Shown here in pieces: positions 1-10,850 of a stretch of DNA of 47,494 nucleotides; position 1 is the stretch's first letter; every line of letters starts with the position of its first letter. Position numbers and translations under genes: made by a program. Below the pieces are notes generated by a model. It was not told the DNA's origin. It saw only the letters and a program-made list of their open reading frames with translations, and searched no databases. This DNA is from Myxococcota bacterium. Its GTDB lineage: Bacteria > Myxococcota_A > UBA9160 > SZUA-336. Location: assembly GCA_035498015.1 (NCBI GenBank), contig DATKAO010000110.1, positions 1-47,494 on the forward strand, given 5' to 3'.

Positions 1-359
1 AGGACTTCGAAGGGCGCGACGATCCCGTAGTACAACCCGTAGCGCAGCACGAGCCCGGTTGCGTAGAACGGCGCGTAGATGATCCGCATCGGGAGCGGCA
101 GCGGGGCCGGCGGCGCCGGCGCGACGGGCACCATCACCGGCGGCGAGTAGACGCTGGGGGGCGGCGGGGGTGGCGCGCCCGGCGGCGGTGGCGGATGTGG
201 GTTGGAGCTCTGCGGGGCGCTGTGGGGCGGCGGCGGTGGCGGCGGGCTGCCCGCCTGCGCGGCAGGGGCTCCGGCCAGCACCACCAGGGCCCCCAGGAGC
301 GCGCAGGTCGCGCGCCAAAGCACCGGGAGGCCAGTCTTTTCACGAACGAGCTCGGGCAT
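1..359 (-). CDS. Exported proline-rich protein, N-terminal part (cut by window edge)
   Basis: Not recognised by name. Reading the minus strand from the ATG at 359-357 gives a protein open to the window edge (about 119 residues seen). It starts with a short charged stretch (MPELVREK), then a hydrophobic segment rich in A, L and V ending near APAAQA, consistent with a secretion signal. Next comes a run of poly-proline blocks (about residues 37-80) and then an aromatic segment, YAPFYATGLVLRYG, that could lie at a membrane. A GGAG ribosome site sits about 7 nt before the ATG. The frame is continuous, and the signal peptide plus Pro-rich linker looks like a real envelope protein rather than a shadow ORF. 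Function is unknown and the C-terminal part is missing. Confidence 0.6.
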   Translation of the reverse strand, partial: MPELVREKTGLPVLWRATCALLGALVVLAGAPAAQAGSPPPPPPPHSAPQSSNPHPPPPPGAPPPPPPSVYSPPVMVPVAPAPPAPLPLPMRIIYAPFYATGLVLRYGLYYGIVAPFEV

Positions 360-704
360 CGCGATCTCCTGTCCTGCGGTGGAACCGACCGCGGCTGCCG
401 GCGTTGCGGGGCCACCGCAGCCGCCGAACGGCCGGTAGTGGGCGCCGAACGTGCGATGTCGTTTGGACGCAGGCCCGGGCCGGATCGGTCCGGCCAGCTG
501 ATCGCACTGATCTCATTACCGGCGCGATTTCCCCTCGAAGCGTGCACGCCGCGCATCCGCGAGTCACTCGAGGTCGTACCAGTATGTTGCGACTCAGGTC
601 ACGTGTCCGTGCAGCGCGGCGCGAAAAATTCGCGTGTGCGTGCGCTCGATGCGCTTGTGACTCGGCGCGCGGGGCCGAAGCGCGCAAAGAAAGCGCGCAA
701 TAAG
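360..704. other. Intergenic stretch with two GAGTCAC-family words
   Basis: No convincing gene lies here: the overlapping frames are short, arginine/alanine-rich and lack recognisable domains. The stretch separates the divergent gene ending at 359 from the operon starting at 756. It contains GAGTCACTC at 561-569 and GTGACTC at 657-663. A third copy lies just downstream at 707-713, so the word that recurs through the coding DNA is also present outside genes. Confidence 0.5.
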
Positions 705-735
705 TTGAGTCACTTTCGTTCCGATCGGCTATGAT
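705..735 (+). promoter_or_regulatory. Putative promoter of the luciferase-like/ThDP/KAS III operon
   Basis: TTGAGT (705-710) and TATGAT (730-735) resemble -35 and -10 boxes with a 19-nt spacer, slightly long. The predicted start of transcription falls near 742, giving a short leader with a purine-rich GGGGGAA stretch (744-750) before the GTG at 756. The -35 box overlaps a GAGTCAC word. Prediction from sequence only. Confidence 0.4.
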
Positions 736-755
736 CGCGTCGAGGGGGAAGGCGA

Positions 756-1748
756 GTGAGAGCAATCTCGCTGAGCGTCGCTGTGTTTCAGCCGGACGCA
801 GCGTCGACGGTGGGCGCGGCGGTTGCGGCGGAGCGCGCCGGGATCGACGCGGTCTGGCTGCCCGCGCTGCCGATGGCCTTCGATCCGCTGACCCTGCTCG
901 GCACGATCGCGGCGAGCACGAGCCGCATCACGATCGGGACCGGGATCGTGCCCACGTATCCGCGTCACCCCGCGGTGCTCGTCTCGCAGGTGCTCGCGCT
1001 CGCGCCGTTCGCGCGCGACCGGCTGCGCATCGGCATCGGCAACAGTCATCCGTTCATCGTCGAGGGCATGCTCGGGATCCCGTTCCACCCGCCGCTCGAG
1101 CACCTGCGCGAGTACCTGACCGTGGTGCGCGACCTGCTCGAGCGCGGCCATACCGACTTCGAGGGCAAGTACTTCCGCGTGCACGCCGAGCTGGCGGCCC
1201 GAACCGCGCCCGTGCCGATCGCCGTCTCGGCGCTGCGCGCGCGCATGTTCCGCCTCGCCGGCGAGATCTCGGACGGCGCGCTCGCCGCGTGGTGCCCCGT
1301 CCCCTATCTGCTGGGCACCGCGTTGCCCGAGCTCGAGCGCGGCGCGCGCGCCGCGGGGCGCCCGCGGCCGCCGCTGGTCGGCAACGTGCCGGTGGTCTGG
1401 AGCACCGACGGCGCCGCGGTGCGGGCCGCTGCGCGCGCGGCGCTCGGCACGTACCTGGCGGCGCCCGCCTACGTCGAGATGTTCCGCGCCGCGGGCTTCT
1501 CGATCCCCGACCTCCGCGTCCCGCCGGACGCGCTGATCGACTCACTCTTCGTCTGGGGTACCCCCGGGCAGATCGTCGACCGCCTGCGTGCCATCCAGCG
1601 CGCGGGCGTCGACGAGCTGATGGTCACGCTGCACCCCGCCCTCGAGCCCGAGAAGGAGCTCGAAGAGGCGTTCAAGGCGCTCGGCGGCCTGTGTGCCGAG
1701 CTGCGCACGCAACCCGTTCGGCGCCCGGCGCAAAGGAGGCTCCCTTGA
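756..1748 (+). CDS. Luciferase-like (LLM) flavin/F420-dependent oxidoreductase 1
   Basis: A 330-residue LLM-family (bacterial-luciferase-like TIM barrel) oxidoreductase. Typical features are AERAGIDAVWLP near the N-terminus, the strand-helix block TSRITIGTGIVPTYPRHP (about residues 55-72), LRIGIGNSHPF, the EYLTVVRDLLERG helix and a C-terminal GTPGQIVDRL segment. Such enzymes use FMNH2 or reduced F420 to oxidise or reduce small organic substrates; the cofactor cannot be decided here. The GTG start at 756 follows a GGGGGAA ribosome site. Its TGA stop overlaps the TTG start of the next LLM gene, so the two are probably translationally coupled and could form a heteromer like LuxAB, which is an inference. 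Confidence 0.88.
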   Translation: MRAISLSVAVFQPDAASTVGAAVAAERAGIDAVWLPALPMAFDPLTLLGTIAASTSRITIGTGIVPTYPRHPAVLVSQVLALAPFARDRLRIGIGNSHPFIVEGMLGIPFHPPLEHLREYLTVVRDLLERGHTDFEGKYFRVHAELAARTAPVPIAVSALRARMFRLAGEISDGALAAWCPVPYLLGTALPELERGARAAGRPRPPLVGNVPVVWSTDGAAVRAAARAALGTYLAAPAYVEMFRAAGFSIPDLRVPPDALIDSLFVWGTPGQIVDRLRAIQRAGVDELMVTLHPALEPEKELEEAFKALGGLCAELRTQPVRRPAQRRLP

Positions 1749-2827
1749 AATTCGGCGCGATGATCCAGCCCGTGATCGACGACCTCGACCTGGCCCGCGA
1801 CATCGAGCGGCTCGGGTACGACTCACTCTGGATCCCCGACTCGCACATGATCGCCTCGGACGTGTACGCCGTGATGGCGCTGGCCGCCGTGAACACGTCG
1901 CGCATCCGGATCGGCACGGGGGTATCGATCGCCAGCACGCGCATCGCGCCGGTCACCGCCGCGTCGATCGCCACCATCAACCGCCTCGCGCCCGGCCGCG
2001 TCTTCCTCGGGCTGGGCACGGGTCACACGGCCATGCGCACCATGGGCTTCGACCCGGTCGGGCCGAGCGAGTTCCGCGACTACGTGCGCGTGGTGCGCGA
2101 GCTGTTGCGCGGCGGCCAGGCCGAGTTCCACTGGCGCGGGAAGTCGCGGCACGTCGAGTTCATGTGCCGGCGGCTCGGCGTGATCGACATCGAGCACAAG
2201 ATCCCGATCTACGTGGCCGCGAACGGGCCGCGCGCGCTGCAGGTCGCGGGCGAATTCGGCGACGGCCGGGTGTCGGCCGACAACGAGCCGGCCGAGCTCA
2301 TGCCGCAGAGCATGGGCCTGGTGCGCGCGGCGGCGCGCGCCGCGGGCCGCGAGCTGCCGCCGGACTACCACACCGCCACGCTGGCGTTCGTGTGCGTGCT
2401 CCGGCCGGGCGAGACGCTGCGCTCGGAGCGCGTGATCGACCAGGTCGGGCCGATGTCGGTCGCCTACCTGCGCTACTGGTACGAGTGGTACCGAAAGTCG
2501 CGGGACGACTCACTCATTCCCGCCGAGATCCGGACCGAGTGGAACGAGTTCAAGGAGCACGTCGAGAAGATGGAGACGCCGGCGGACCGCCGCTACGTCG
2601 AGCTCCACGACGGACACTGCACGTACGAGGTCGCGTCGGAGCGGCGCTTCGTGACTCCCGCCGTGATCCGGGCCGCGCGCGGCTACGTGGGCGAGCCCGA
2701 CGAGATCATCGCCATGCTGCGCCAGCGCGAGCGCGCCGGGCTGCGCGAGATCGCGTTCCTGCCGCCGATCGAGCACGCGCGCGAAATCTACCGCGACTTC
2801 GCAGAACAGATCATTGCCCGCTACTGA
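1745..2827 (+). CDS. Luciferase-like (LLM) flavin/F420-dependent oxidoreductase 2
   Basis: A 360-residue second LLM-family protein with LGYDSLWIPDSH, TSRIRIGTGVSIASTR and PGRVFLGLGTGHTAMRTMG, and a family-typical EFRDYVRVVRELLRGG helix. I chose the TTG at 1745 because a strong AAAGGAGG (1732-1739) sits 5 nt before it and it forms a TTGA overlap with the upstream stop. An insert of about 60 residues (around 240-300, rich in W, Y and charged residues) is not seen in the neighbouring LLM protein and may shape the active site or a partner interface. It is the second gene of the coupled operon; the substrate is unknown. Confidence 0.88.
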   Translation: MKFGAMIQPVIDDLDLARDIERLGYDSLWIPDSHMIASDVYAVMALAAVNTSRIRIGTGVSIASTRIAPVTAASIATINRLAPGRVFLGLGTGHTAMRTMGFDPVGPSEFRDYVRVVRELLRGGQAEFHWRGKSRHVEFMCRRLGVIDIEHKIPIYVAANGPRALQVAGEFGDGRVSADNEPAELMPQSMGLVRAAARAAGRELPPDYHTATLAFVCVLRPGETLRSERVIDQVGPMSVAYLRYWYEWYRKSRDDSLIPAEIRTEWNEFKEHVEKMETPADRRYVELHDGHCTYEVASERRFVTPAVIRAARGYVGEPDEIIAMLRQRERAGLREIAFLPPIEHAREIYRDFAEQIIARY

Positions 2828-4499
2828 GAACATCGCTGGCGCGGTGCGCGGGCTGCTCGAGTCACTCGGCTTCCGGCGCGCCTACGGCGTGACCGGCGGT
2901 CCGATCGCGCCGATCTGCGACGCGCTGGGCCGCTCGAGCACGCTCGAGGCGCTGCACTGCCGGCACGAGTCCGGGGCGGCATTCGCGGCGCTCGAGGACT
3001 CGTTGGCCAGCGGCGCGCCCGCCGCCGTGTTCGTCACGACCGGCCCGGGCATCACCAACGCGCTCACCGGGCTGTGCGCCGCGCGCTGGGAGGGCGGGCG
3101 CGTGCTGTTGGTCTCGGCCTCGACCTCGCAGCCCGAGGTCGGCCGGCGCGCGTTCCAGGAGACGAGCTCGGTCACGCTGCCGCAGGGCGGCCTGTTCGGC
3201 CCCGGCCCGATCTTCGACGGCGCGTGGCGGCTCGAGCGCGCGCAGGACCTGCCGGCCATCGCCGGCGAGATCGCGCGCGGACTCACTCGCCCGCAGGGCT
3301 GGGTCGGGCATCTCTCCGTGCCGATCGGCGTCCAGCTCCTGCCCTGCGAGCCGGTGGCGGTGTCGCTGCGCCAGCTCGAGCCCGCGCTCGACCCGCGCCA
3401 CGTCGAGCACTGCGCGGCGCTCTTGGGCGGGACCGACTTCGCGATCTGGGCCGGCTTCGGCGCGCGCGGCGCGGCGCACGAGCTGCGGCGCGTGGCCGAG
3501 CACACCGGCGCGGCCGTGATGTGCTCGCCGCGCGGCAAGGGTGTGTTCCCCGAGGACCACCCGCAGTACGTGGGAGTCACCGGCTTCGGCGGCCACGCGC
3601 AGGTGAAGGAGTATCTCGCCTCGTTCCACCCGCACCACATCCTGGTGCTGGGCTCGCGCCTGGGCGAGTTCACCTCCTTCTGGGACCCGGCGTTCGTGCC
3701 GAGCGGGAGCTTCGTGCACGTGGACCTCGAGCCCGGCGTGCCCGGCGCCGCGTTTCCGCAGGCGAACACCTTGGCGATCCAAGCCGAGGTGCGCGCGTTT
3801 CTCGCGGCGCTGGTCGAGCGCATGCCGCAGCGCGTGGTCCGCCCGACCTGGGGGCCGCCCGCGCGCGATCCCCTGCCGCCGCCGCGCGCCGCCGGCCCCG
3901 TGCGGCCCGAAGTCCTGCTCCACGCCGTGCAGCGCTGGGTGGTCGATCGCGCCGGCGCGCCCGTGCTGACCGAGGCCGGCAATGCCTTCGCCTGGGGCAG
4001 TCACTCGCTGCGCGTGCGCCGCCCGGGCAGCTACCGCACGAGCACCGGCTGGGGCGCGATGGGTCACGCCACGAGCGGCGTGCTGGGCGCGGCCAAGGGC
4101 CGCCAGGGGGTGGCCGTCGCACTGGTCGGCGACGGCGCGATGCTCATGCAGTCCGAGGTTTCGAGCGCGGTGCGCTACGGCGTGCCCGCGGCCTGGATCG
4201 TGCTGAACGACGGCGCCTACGGGATGATCGCCCAGGGCATGCGCGCGCAGGGCCTGCGCCCGCTCGAGACCACGATCCCCGACACCGACTTCGCGGCCTG
4301 GGCGCGCGCGCAGGGCGCCGGCGGCATTCGCGTCGAGCAGGAGAGCGAGCTCGACGGCGCGCTGGCCCGGATCGAGTCACTGACTCGCCCGCTGGTGATC
4401 GACGTGCGCGTAGACCCGACCGAGCCCGCGCCGTTCCTGAAGCGCGTGCAGAGCCTGATCCGACAGACCACTCACACCACCCAGGAGGTCCAGACATGA
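2814..4499 (+). CDS. Thiamine-diphosphate-dependent enzyme (acetolactate synthase/decarboxylase-like)
   Basis: A 561-residue ThDP enzyme of the acetolactate-synthase / benzoylformate-decarboxylase superfamily. The activating glutamate is in CRHESGAAF (E52). The middle domain carries ARGAAHELRR-type binding elements, and the ThDP/Mg2+ motif GDGAML...LNDGAYGM spans D440 to N465 with the expected spacing. These enzymes cleave or join C-C bonds next to a carbonyl (decarboxylation, carboligation); substrate specificity cannot be read from the sequence. The TTG start at 2814 overlaps the upstream gene by 14 nt and has only a weak ribosome site, so a start some residues further in is possible. It is coupled by ATGA to the condensing enzyme downstream. 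Confidence 0.87.
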   Translation: MPATENIAGAVRGLLESLGFRRAYGVTGGPIAPICDALGRSSTLEALHCRHESGAAFAALEDSLASGAPAAVFVTTGPGITNALTGLCAARWEGGRVLLVSASTSQPEVGRRAFQETSSVTLPQGGLFGPGPIFDGAWRLERAQDLPAIAGEIARGLTRPQGWVGHLSVPIGVQLLPCEPVAVSLRQLEPALDPRHVEHCAALLGGTDFAIWAGFGARGAAHELRRVAEHTGAAVMCSPRGKGVFPEDHPQYVGVTGFGGHAQVKEYLASFHPHHILVLGSRLGEFTSFWDPAFVPSGSFVHVDLEPGVPGAAFPQANTLAIQAEVRAFLAALVERMPQRVVRPTWGPPARDPLPPPRAAGPVRPEVLLHAVQRWVVDRAGAPVLTEAGNAFAWGSHSLRVRRPGSYRTSTGWGAMGHATSGVLGAAKGRQGVAVALVGDGAMLMQSEVSSAVRYGVPAAWIVLNDGAYGMIAQGMRAQGLRPLETTIPDTDFAAWARAQGAGGIRVEQESELDGALARIESLTRPLVIDVRVDPTEPAPFLKRVQSLIRQTTHTTQEVQT

Positions 4500-5593
4500 G
4501 CGCAACCGCAGGCATCCGATCGCTGGCCGCCTCGTTCCCCGCGGCGATCCGCGGCAACGACTACTGGCGCGAGCGCTACCCGGAGCTGGTGAAGGACGAG
4601 GAGCGCCGCACGCTGGCGCGCCTGTTCCGGTCGCAGCAAAAGCAGGCGGGGCCGCTCGACGCGTTCGAGCAGGCGATGGCGCCCTATCTCTCCGACCCCT
4701 TCCGCGGCGCGCGCGAGCGGCGCGTGCTCGCGCCGGGTCAGCGCGCCGCGTCGATCGAGCTCGACGCCGCGCGCCGCGCGCTCGCGGCGGCGGAGCTCGA
4801 GCCGAAAGACATCGACCTCCTGATCTGCTGCTCGTTCCTGCCCGACCAGGTCGGCGTCGGCAACGCCACGCCGCTGGCCAAGGCGCTCGGCCTGCGCTGC
4901 GCCGCGTGGAACGTGGAGACCACCTGCTCGAGCGCGCTGGTCGCCCTGCAGAACGCCTCGGCGCTGATCCGCGTCGGCCAGCACCGCAATGCCCTCGTGG
5001 TGATCTCGTGCACCTACTCGCGCGTGGCCGACGAGGACGACACGATGTGCTGGTTCCTGGGCGACGGCGCAGGCGCGTTCGTGGTGAGTGACTCGCCGGG
5101 CGCTGCATCCTATCTCACCGGCCGCGCGCGCCACACGGGCGAGACCTGCAACACCTTCTTCTACGAGGTGGTGCCCGACGCCGAACGCGGCGCGCGCATC
5201 CGCATGGATTGCACGCCCGAGACGGGCAAGATCCTGTACGAGACCGCGGAGCCGTACCTGCGCGAGTGCTGCGAGGCCGCGGTCCAGGCCGCGGGCGCGA
5301 AGCTCTCCGAGGTCGATTGCTTCGTGTTCAACACGCCGACCGCCTGGTACGCCGACTTCTGCGCGCGCGCGCTGGGCGTTCCGCGCGAGCGCACGGTCGA
5401 CACCTACCCCGAGTACGCGAACATCGGCCCCGCGCTCATGCCCGTGAACCTGCTGCGCGCGGCGCAGAGCGGGCTGCTCCGGCCGGGCAACCTGGTGCTG
5501 CTGTACACGGTGGGCAGTGTCTCGAGCGCGGGCGCTGCGCTCCTGCGCTGGGGCAACGTGGGGCTGGGCGGCGTGGGGAACGTGGCCGGCTAG
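4496..5593 (+). CDS. KAS III-like (FabH superfamily) condensing enzyme
   Basis: A 365-residue thiolase-fold protein of the 3-oxoacyl-ACP synthase III type. The nucleophile is C144 in VETTCSSALVAL, with FLGDGAGAFVVSDS downstream and the asparagine of the triad at about N309 in YANIGPALMPVNL. By my alignment to FabH the catalytic histidine position is occupied by N279 (CFVFNTPTAWY), so decarboxylative condensation may be altered; acyl transfer or ester/amide formation is an alternative. The N-terminal ~75 residues (YWRERYPELVKDEERRTLARLF) are longer than in FabH. An AGGAGG site precedes the ATG, which overlaps the upstream stop (ATGA). It is the last gene of the operon. Confidence 0.85.
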   Translation: MSATAGIRSLAASFPAAIRGNDYWRERYPELVKDEERRTLARLFRSQQKQAGPLDAFEQAMAPYLSDPFRGARERRVLAPGQRAASIELDAARRALAAAELEPKDIDLLICCSFLPDQVGVGNATPLAKALGLRCAAWNVETTCSSALVALQNASALIRVGQHRNALVVISCTYSRVADEDDTMCWFLGDGAGAFVVSDSPGAASYLTGRARHTGETCNTFFYEVVPDAERGARIRMDCTPETGKILYETAEPYLRECCEAAVQAAGAKLSEVDCFVFNTPTAWYADFCARALGVPRERTVDTYPEYANIGPALMPVNLLRAAQSGLLRPGNLVLLYTVGSVSSAGAALLRWGNVGLGGVGNVAG

Positions 5594-7353
5594 CGCGCGT
5601 CGCGCTCGCGCGTCAGCCAGTGAGTCACGGTCTCGCGCAGGCGCGCTCGGTCGACCGGCTTGGTCAGGAAGTCGTTGCAGCCCGCCGCGAGACAGATGTC
5701 TCGCGAGCCGGCCATGGCGTGCGCGGTCAGCGCCACGATCGAGCCCTGGAACCCGGCCGCGCGCAGCTGGCGCGTCGCCTGGTAGCCGTCGAGCTCGGGC
5801 ATCTGCATGTCCATCAGCACGAGGTCGTGAGGCTCGCCGCGCTCCATGGCCTTCGTGACCCGCTCGACGGCCGCGGCGCCGTTCTCGACCACGTCGACCT
5901 GCGCGCCCCAGCGCTGCAGGAGGCGGACGATCAGGCGCCGGCTGTCGGGGCTGTCCTCGGCGAGCAGGATGCGCCCGGAGAGGTCGGCGAGCGCCGGGAG
6001 CGGAGTGTCTCGCTCCGGGGTGCGCGACTTGCCGCCCACGTCGAGCTGCCACGGGATGCGCAGCTGGAAACGGCTGCCGCGCCCCACTTCGGACTCGACC
6101 GTGAGGTCGCCGCCGAACAACAGCGCGAGCTGGCGCGAGATCGCCAGCCCCAGGCCCGTGCCGCCGTAGCGCCGCGACATCGACGCGTCGGCCTGCGTGA
6201 AGGCCTCGAAGATGTTCGCGAGTTCCTCGCGCGGGATGCCGATGCCGCTGTCTTCGACCTCGAAGCAGATCGCGCCGCCGGACGGCGCGTGCACCGCCAG
6301 CCGCACGTGGCCCGAGTGAGTGAACTTGAGCGCGTTGGCGGCCAGGTTGGTGAGGATCTGGCGCAGCCGCGTGGCGTCGGAGCGGATCGGCTGCGCCGAC
6401 GCGGGATCGATCTCGACCCGCAGCTCGAGCCCGCTCTCGCGCGCGCGCGGCTCCATCAGCGCCGCGACCTCGCGCAGCACACGGTCGGGCCAGGTGCGCC
6501 CCAGCTCGAGGTCCAGGTGACCCGCCTCGACCCGCGACAGGTCGAGGATGTCGTTGATCACCACCAGCAGGTGTTCGCCGTTGCGCCGGATCGTGCGCAG
6601 GTCGTCGGCCTGCTCGGGCGCCACGCCGCGGTGCTCGAGCTCCTCCGCGAAGCCCAGGATCGCGGTCATCGGAGTGCGGATCTCGTGACTCATGTGCGCG
6701 AGGAAGTCGCTCTTCGCGTCGCTCGCGCGCTGCAGCTCGCGGATCGTCTGATCTTTGATCGACTCGTACACCCAGCCGACCATCAGGATCGTCAGCGTGA
6801 GCGTCACCAGCGTGGCGCCCCAGAGCCGGCCCGACGCCTCGGGCGTGAGCAGGTTCAAGGTCGGGATCCCGAGCGGCTCGGCGAAATACAGCACCGCCAG
6901 CTCGGCGAAGATCAGCGCGGTCCAGATGAACGACAGCCGCACGCCGCCGAAGCCCAGCGCGAGCAGCGGGTGCGCCACCATCCAGGGCAGGAGCGGCGAG
7001 CGGTAGCCGCCGGTGAGCTCGCACACGAGCCCGAGCAGCCCCCCCAGACTCACTCCGAGCAGCGCCACGCAGGTGCGCACGTGGCCCCCGAAGCGGATCA
7101 GGAACGGCACGGCCGCGACCAGCGCCATGCCGCTCGCGAGACACCCCAGCGCGATCTCGGAGTACGGCTTGGGGAAATACTTGCTGTAGAACCACGCGTA
7201 GGCGGGGCTCCACGACAGGATGGAGAGCGTGAAGCCCACCACGATCTTGCGCCGGCGCAGCTCGGCGGGATTCTCCGCCTCGCGCACGAACCATGCGAGC
7301 AGCGCGTCGACGCGCTCCGCGAGAGTGCGGCGTTTCGGTGCGACTTCGGCCAT
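5590..7353 (-). CDS. Membrane hybrid histidine kinase with C-terminal receiver
   Basis: A 587-residue sensor kinase. About six hydrophobic segments (residues 37-195) form a membrane sensor without an obvious periplasmic domain. The HisKA dimerisation box holds the phospho-accepting H223 (FLAHMSHEIRTPM). The ATPase domain has the N box (LTNLAANALKF), G1 (DSGIGIP) and G2 (GTGLGLAI). A linker leads to a receiver domain (about 460-580) with the acidic pair near D467/D470, phosphoacceptor D515 (LVLMDMQMP) and the conserved lysine in LTKPVD. Phosphorelay to an unlinked Hpt or regulator is expected for this architecture. The gene is convergent with the KAS III-like gene, and both stops fall in one CTAG at 5590-5593. 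Confidence 0.93.
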   Translation of the reverse strand: MAEVAPKRRTLAERVDALLAWFVREAENPAELRRRKIVVGFTLSILSWSPAYAWFYSKYFPKPYSEIALGCLASGMALVAAVPFLIRFGGHVRTCVALLGVSLGGLLGLVCELTGGYRSPLLPWMVAHPLLALGFGGVRLSFIWTALIFAELAVLYFAEPLGIPTLNLLTPEASGRLWGATLVTLTLTILMVGWVYESIKDQTIRELQRASDAKSDFLAHMSHEIRTPMTAILGFAEELEHRGVAPEQADDLRTIRRNGEHLLVVINDILDLSRVEAGHLDLELGRTWPDRVLREVAALMEPRARESGLELRVEIDPASAQPIRSDATRLRQILTNLAANALKFTHSGHVRLAVHAPSGGAICFEVEDSGIGIPREELANIFEAFTQADASMSRRYGGTGLGLAISRQLALLFGGDLTVESEVGRGSRFQLRIPWQLDVGGKSRTPERDTPLPALADLSGRILLAEDSPDSRRLIVRLLQRWGAQVDVVENGAAAVERVTKAMERGEPHDLVLMDMQMPELDGYQATRQLRAAGFQGSIVALTAHAMAGSRDICLAAGCNDFLTKPVDRARLRETVTHWLTRERDAR

Positions 7354-7409
7354 CGGTGGAACCTGTTCAGCGCTATCGGCGTCACGCCCGTTTCGTTTGA
7401 CTTCCGCGC

Positions 7410-8228
7410 GTGAATCCGGCGAGATGCGCGTTGGTGGCGATTCCGCGCTTGCACCTGCTCGAGCTCGCAGATCAGCCCTGGTGCCCGAAGTTCTTCCGCG
7501 ACGGACTCACTGACTACCTGCGACACGCGGAATCGGTGATGCGCCCTTACGACCCGGCGTTGCCGCGCTTGCAAGCGGCGCTGGCGCGCACCGGCGACGA
7601 GCGCGTGCTCGACTTGTGCTCTGGCGCGGGTGGGCCGTGGGTGCCGCTGCTTTCCGCCTGGGAGAAGACCGGCGGCGGCCCGATCGAGGTGCGGCTGTCC
7701 GACCAGCGCACCAGCCCCGAAGCGTGGGCGCGCGCGGTCGAGAGCTCGCGTGGCGTGATCCGCCCGGTGCCGCAGCCGGTCGACGCGCGCAACGTGCCCA
7801 AGGACCTGCCCGGCTTCCGGACGCTGTTCGCGGCGTTCCACCACTTCCGCCCGAAGGAGGCCGGCGAGATCCTCCGCGACGCGGTCCGCCAGCGGCGCGG
7901 CATCGGTATCTTCGAGCCCACCCAGCGCACGCCCCTCTCGATCTTCCTCGCCTGCTTCTCGTGGCTGTTCGTCATGCTGCTGACGCCGGGCATCCGGCCG
8001 TTCAAAACTTCACGCCTTCTGTTCACGTACCTCGTGCCGTTGATCCCGGCGCTGGTCACGTTCGACGGCGTGGTTTCGTGCCTGCGCAGCTACACGCTCG
8101 ACGAGATCGGCGAGCTCGCGCGCCAGGCAGGCGACGGCTACGACTGGGACATCGGCCAGGTGAGCTACCCCGGCTTCCCGATCCCCGTGAGCTACGCGAT
8201 CGGCGTGCCGCGGCAGACGCGCGCTTGA
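7410..8228 (+). CDS. Class I SAM-dependent methyltransferase-like protein
   Basis: A 272-residue protein. The glycine-rich motif I is VLDLCSGAGGPWVPLL (about residues 66-81). An acidic loop (RLSDQRTSPEAW) follows where the ribose-binding residue is expected, and FAAFHHFRPKEAGEILRDA resembles motif IV and its following helix. A hydrophobic stretch (about 178-220, including SIFLACFSWLFVMLLTPG) is unusual for a soluble methyltransferase and suggests membrane association or a lipid-like substrate. The GTG at 7410 lacks a clear ribosome site; a TTG about 8 codons later is an alternative. It is divergent from the hybrid kinase gene. The methyl acceptor is unknown. Confidence 0.7.
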   Translation: MNPARCALVAIPRLHLLELADQPWCPKFFRDGLTDYLRHAESVMRPYDPALPRLQAALARTGDERVLDLCSGAGGPWVPLLSAWEKTGGGPIEVRLSDQRTSPEAWARAVESSRGVIRPVPQPVDARNVPKDLPGFRTLFAAFHHFRPKEAGEILRDAVRQRRGIGIFEPTQRTPLSIFLACFSWLFVMLLTPGIRPFKTSRLLFTYLVPLIPALVTFDGVVSCLRSYTLDEIGELARQAGDGYDWDIGQVSYPGFPIPVSYAIGVPRQTRA

Positions 8229-8335
8229 GTCAGGGGCCCCGCTCACGGTGATGGTGGGCAGATCCGCTCCCCGGCTGCGCTCCCGAGCGCGGCCGGCGCG
8301 GGAGTCCTCATGAGTCGACCCCGGGGCTCGTTCTG

Positions 8336-8378
8336 TGCTACTAGACCGGCCGCCCAGACTGAGGGAGGGAGCTCTGCG
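8336..8378 (+). promoter_or_regulatory. Putative extended -10 and ribosome site of hppA
   Basis: TGCTACTAG (8336-8344) resembles an extended -10 (TG-n-TAnnnT-like), and GAGGGAGGGAG (8361-8371) is a strong Shine-Dalgarno about 7 nt before ATG 8379. The site decides the start: an in-frame ATG at 8310 exists but would add 23 residues before the hydrophobic leader and lies upstream of this promoter-like element. Confidence 0.4.
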
Positions 8379-10820
<2,442 letters not shown>

Positions 10821-10850
10821 GAGTAAGAGCATCGTTGCGCGCTGCGCTCC

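Noticed and set aside
130-250. The poly-proline region as a tandem DNA repeat
   Set aside because: Codons vary and the units are irregular, so it is low-complexity coding sequence and not a defined repeat array.
756-2827. Treating the two LLM genes as one fused protein
   Set aside because: A frame runs from 731 to 2827, but its first part is out of frame with the first LLM domain; the strong AAAGGAGG and TTGA overlap show two separate genes.
4472-7294. A 940-codon open frame on the minus strand over the KAS III-like and kinase genes, and similar long open frames elsewhere (for example 3074-5593 plus, 11764-13062 plus, 9828-11624 minus)
   Set aside because: They overlap genes with recognisable domains, and their products are arginine/alanine/glutamine-rich with no motif. 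Long shadow frames are expected at this GC content.
8310-8378. Upstream in-frame ATG as the start of the pyrophosphatase
   Set aside because: The added 23 residues are polar, the strong ribosome site is just before 8379, and a promoter-like element lies between.
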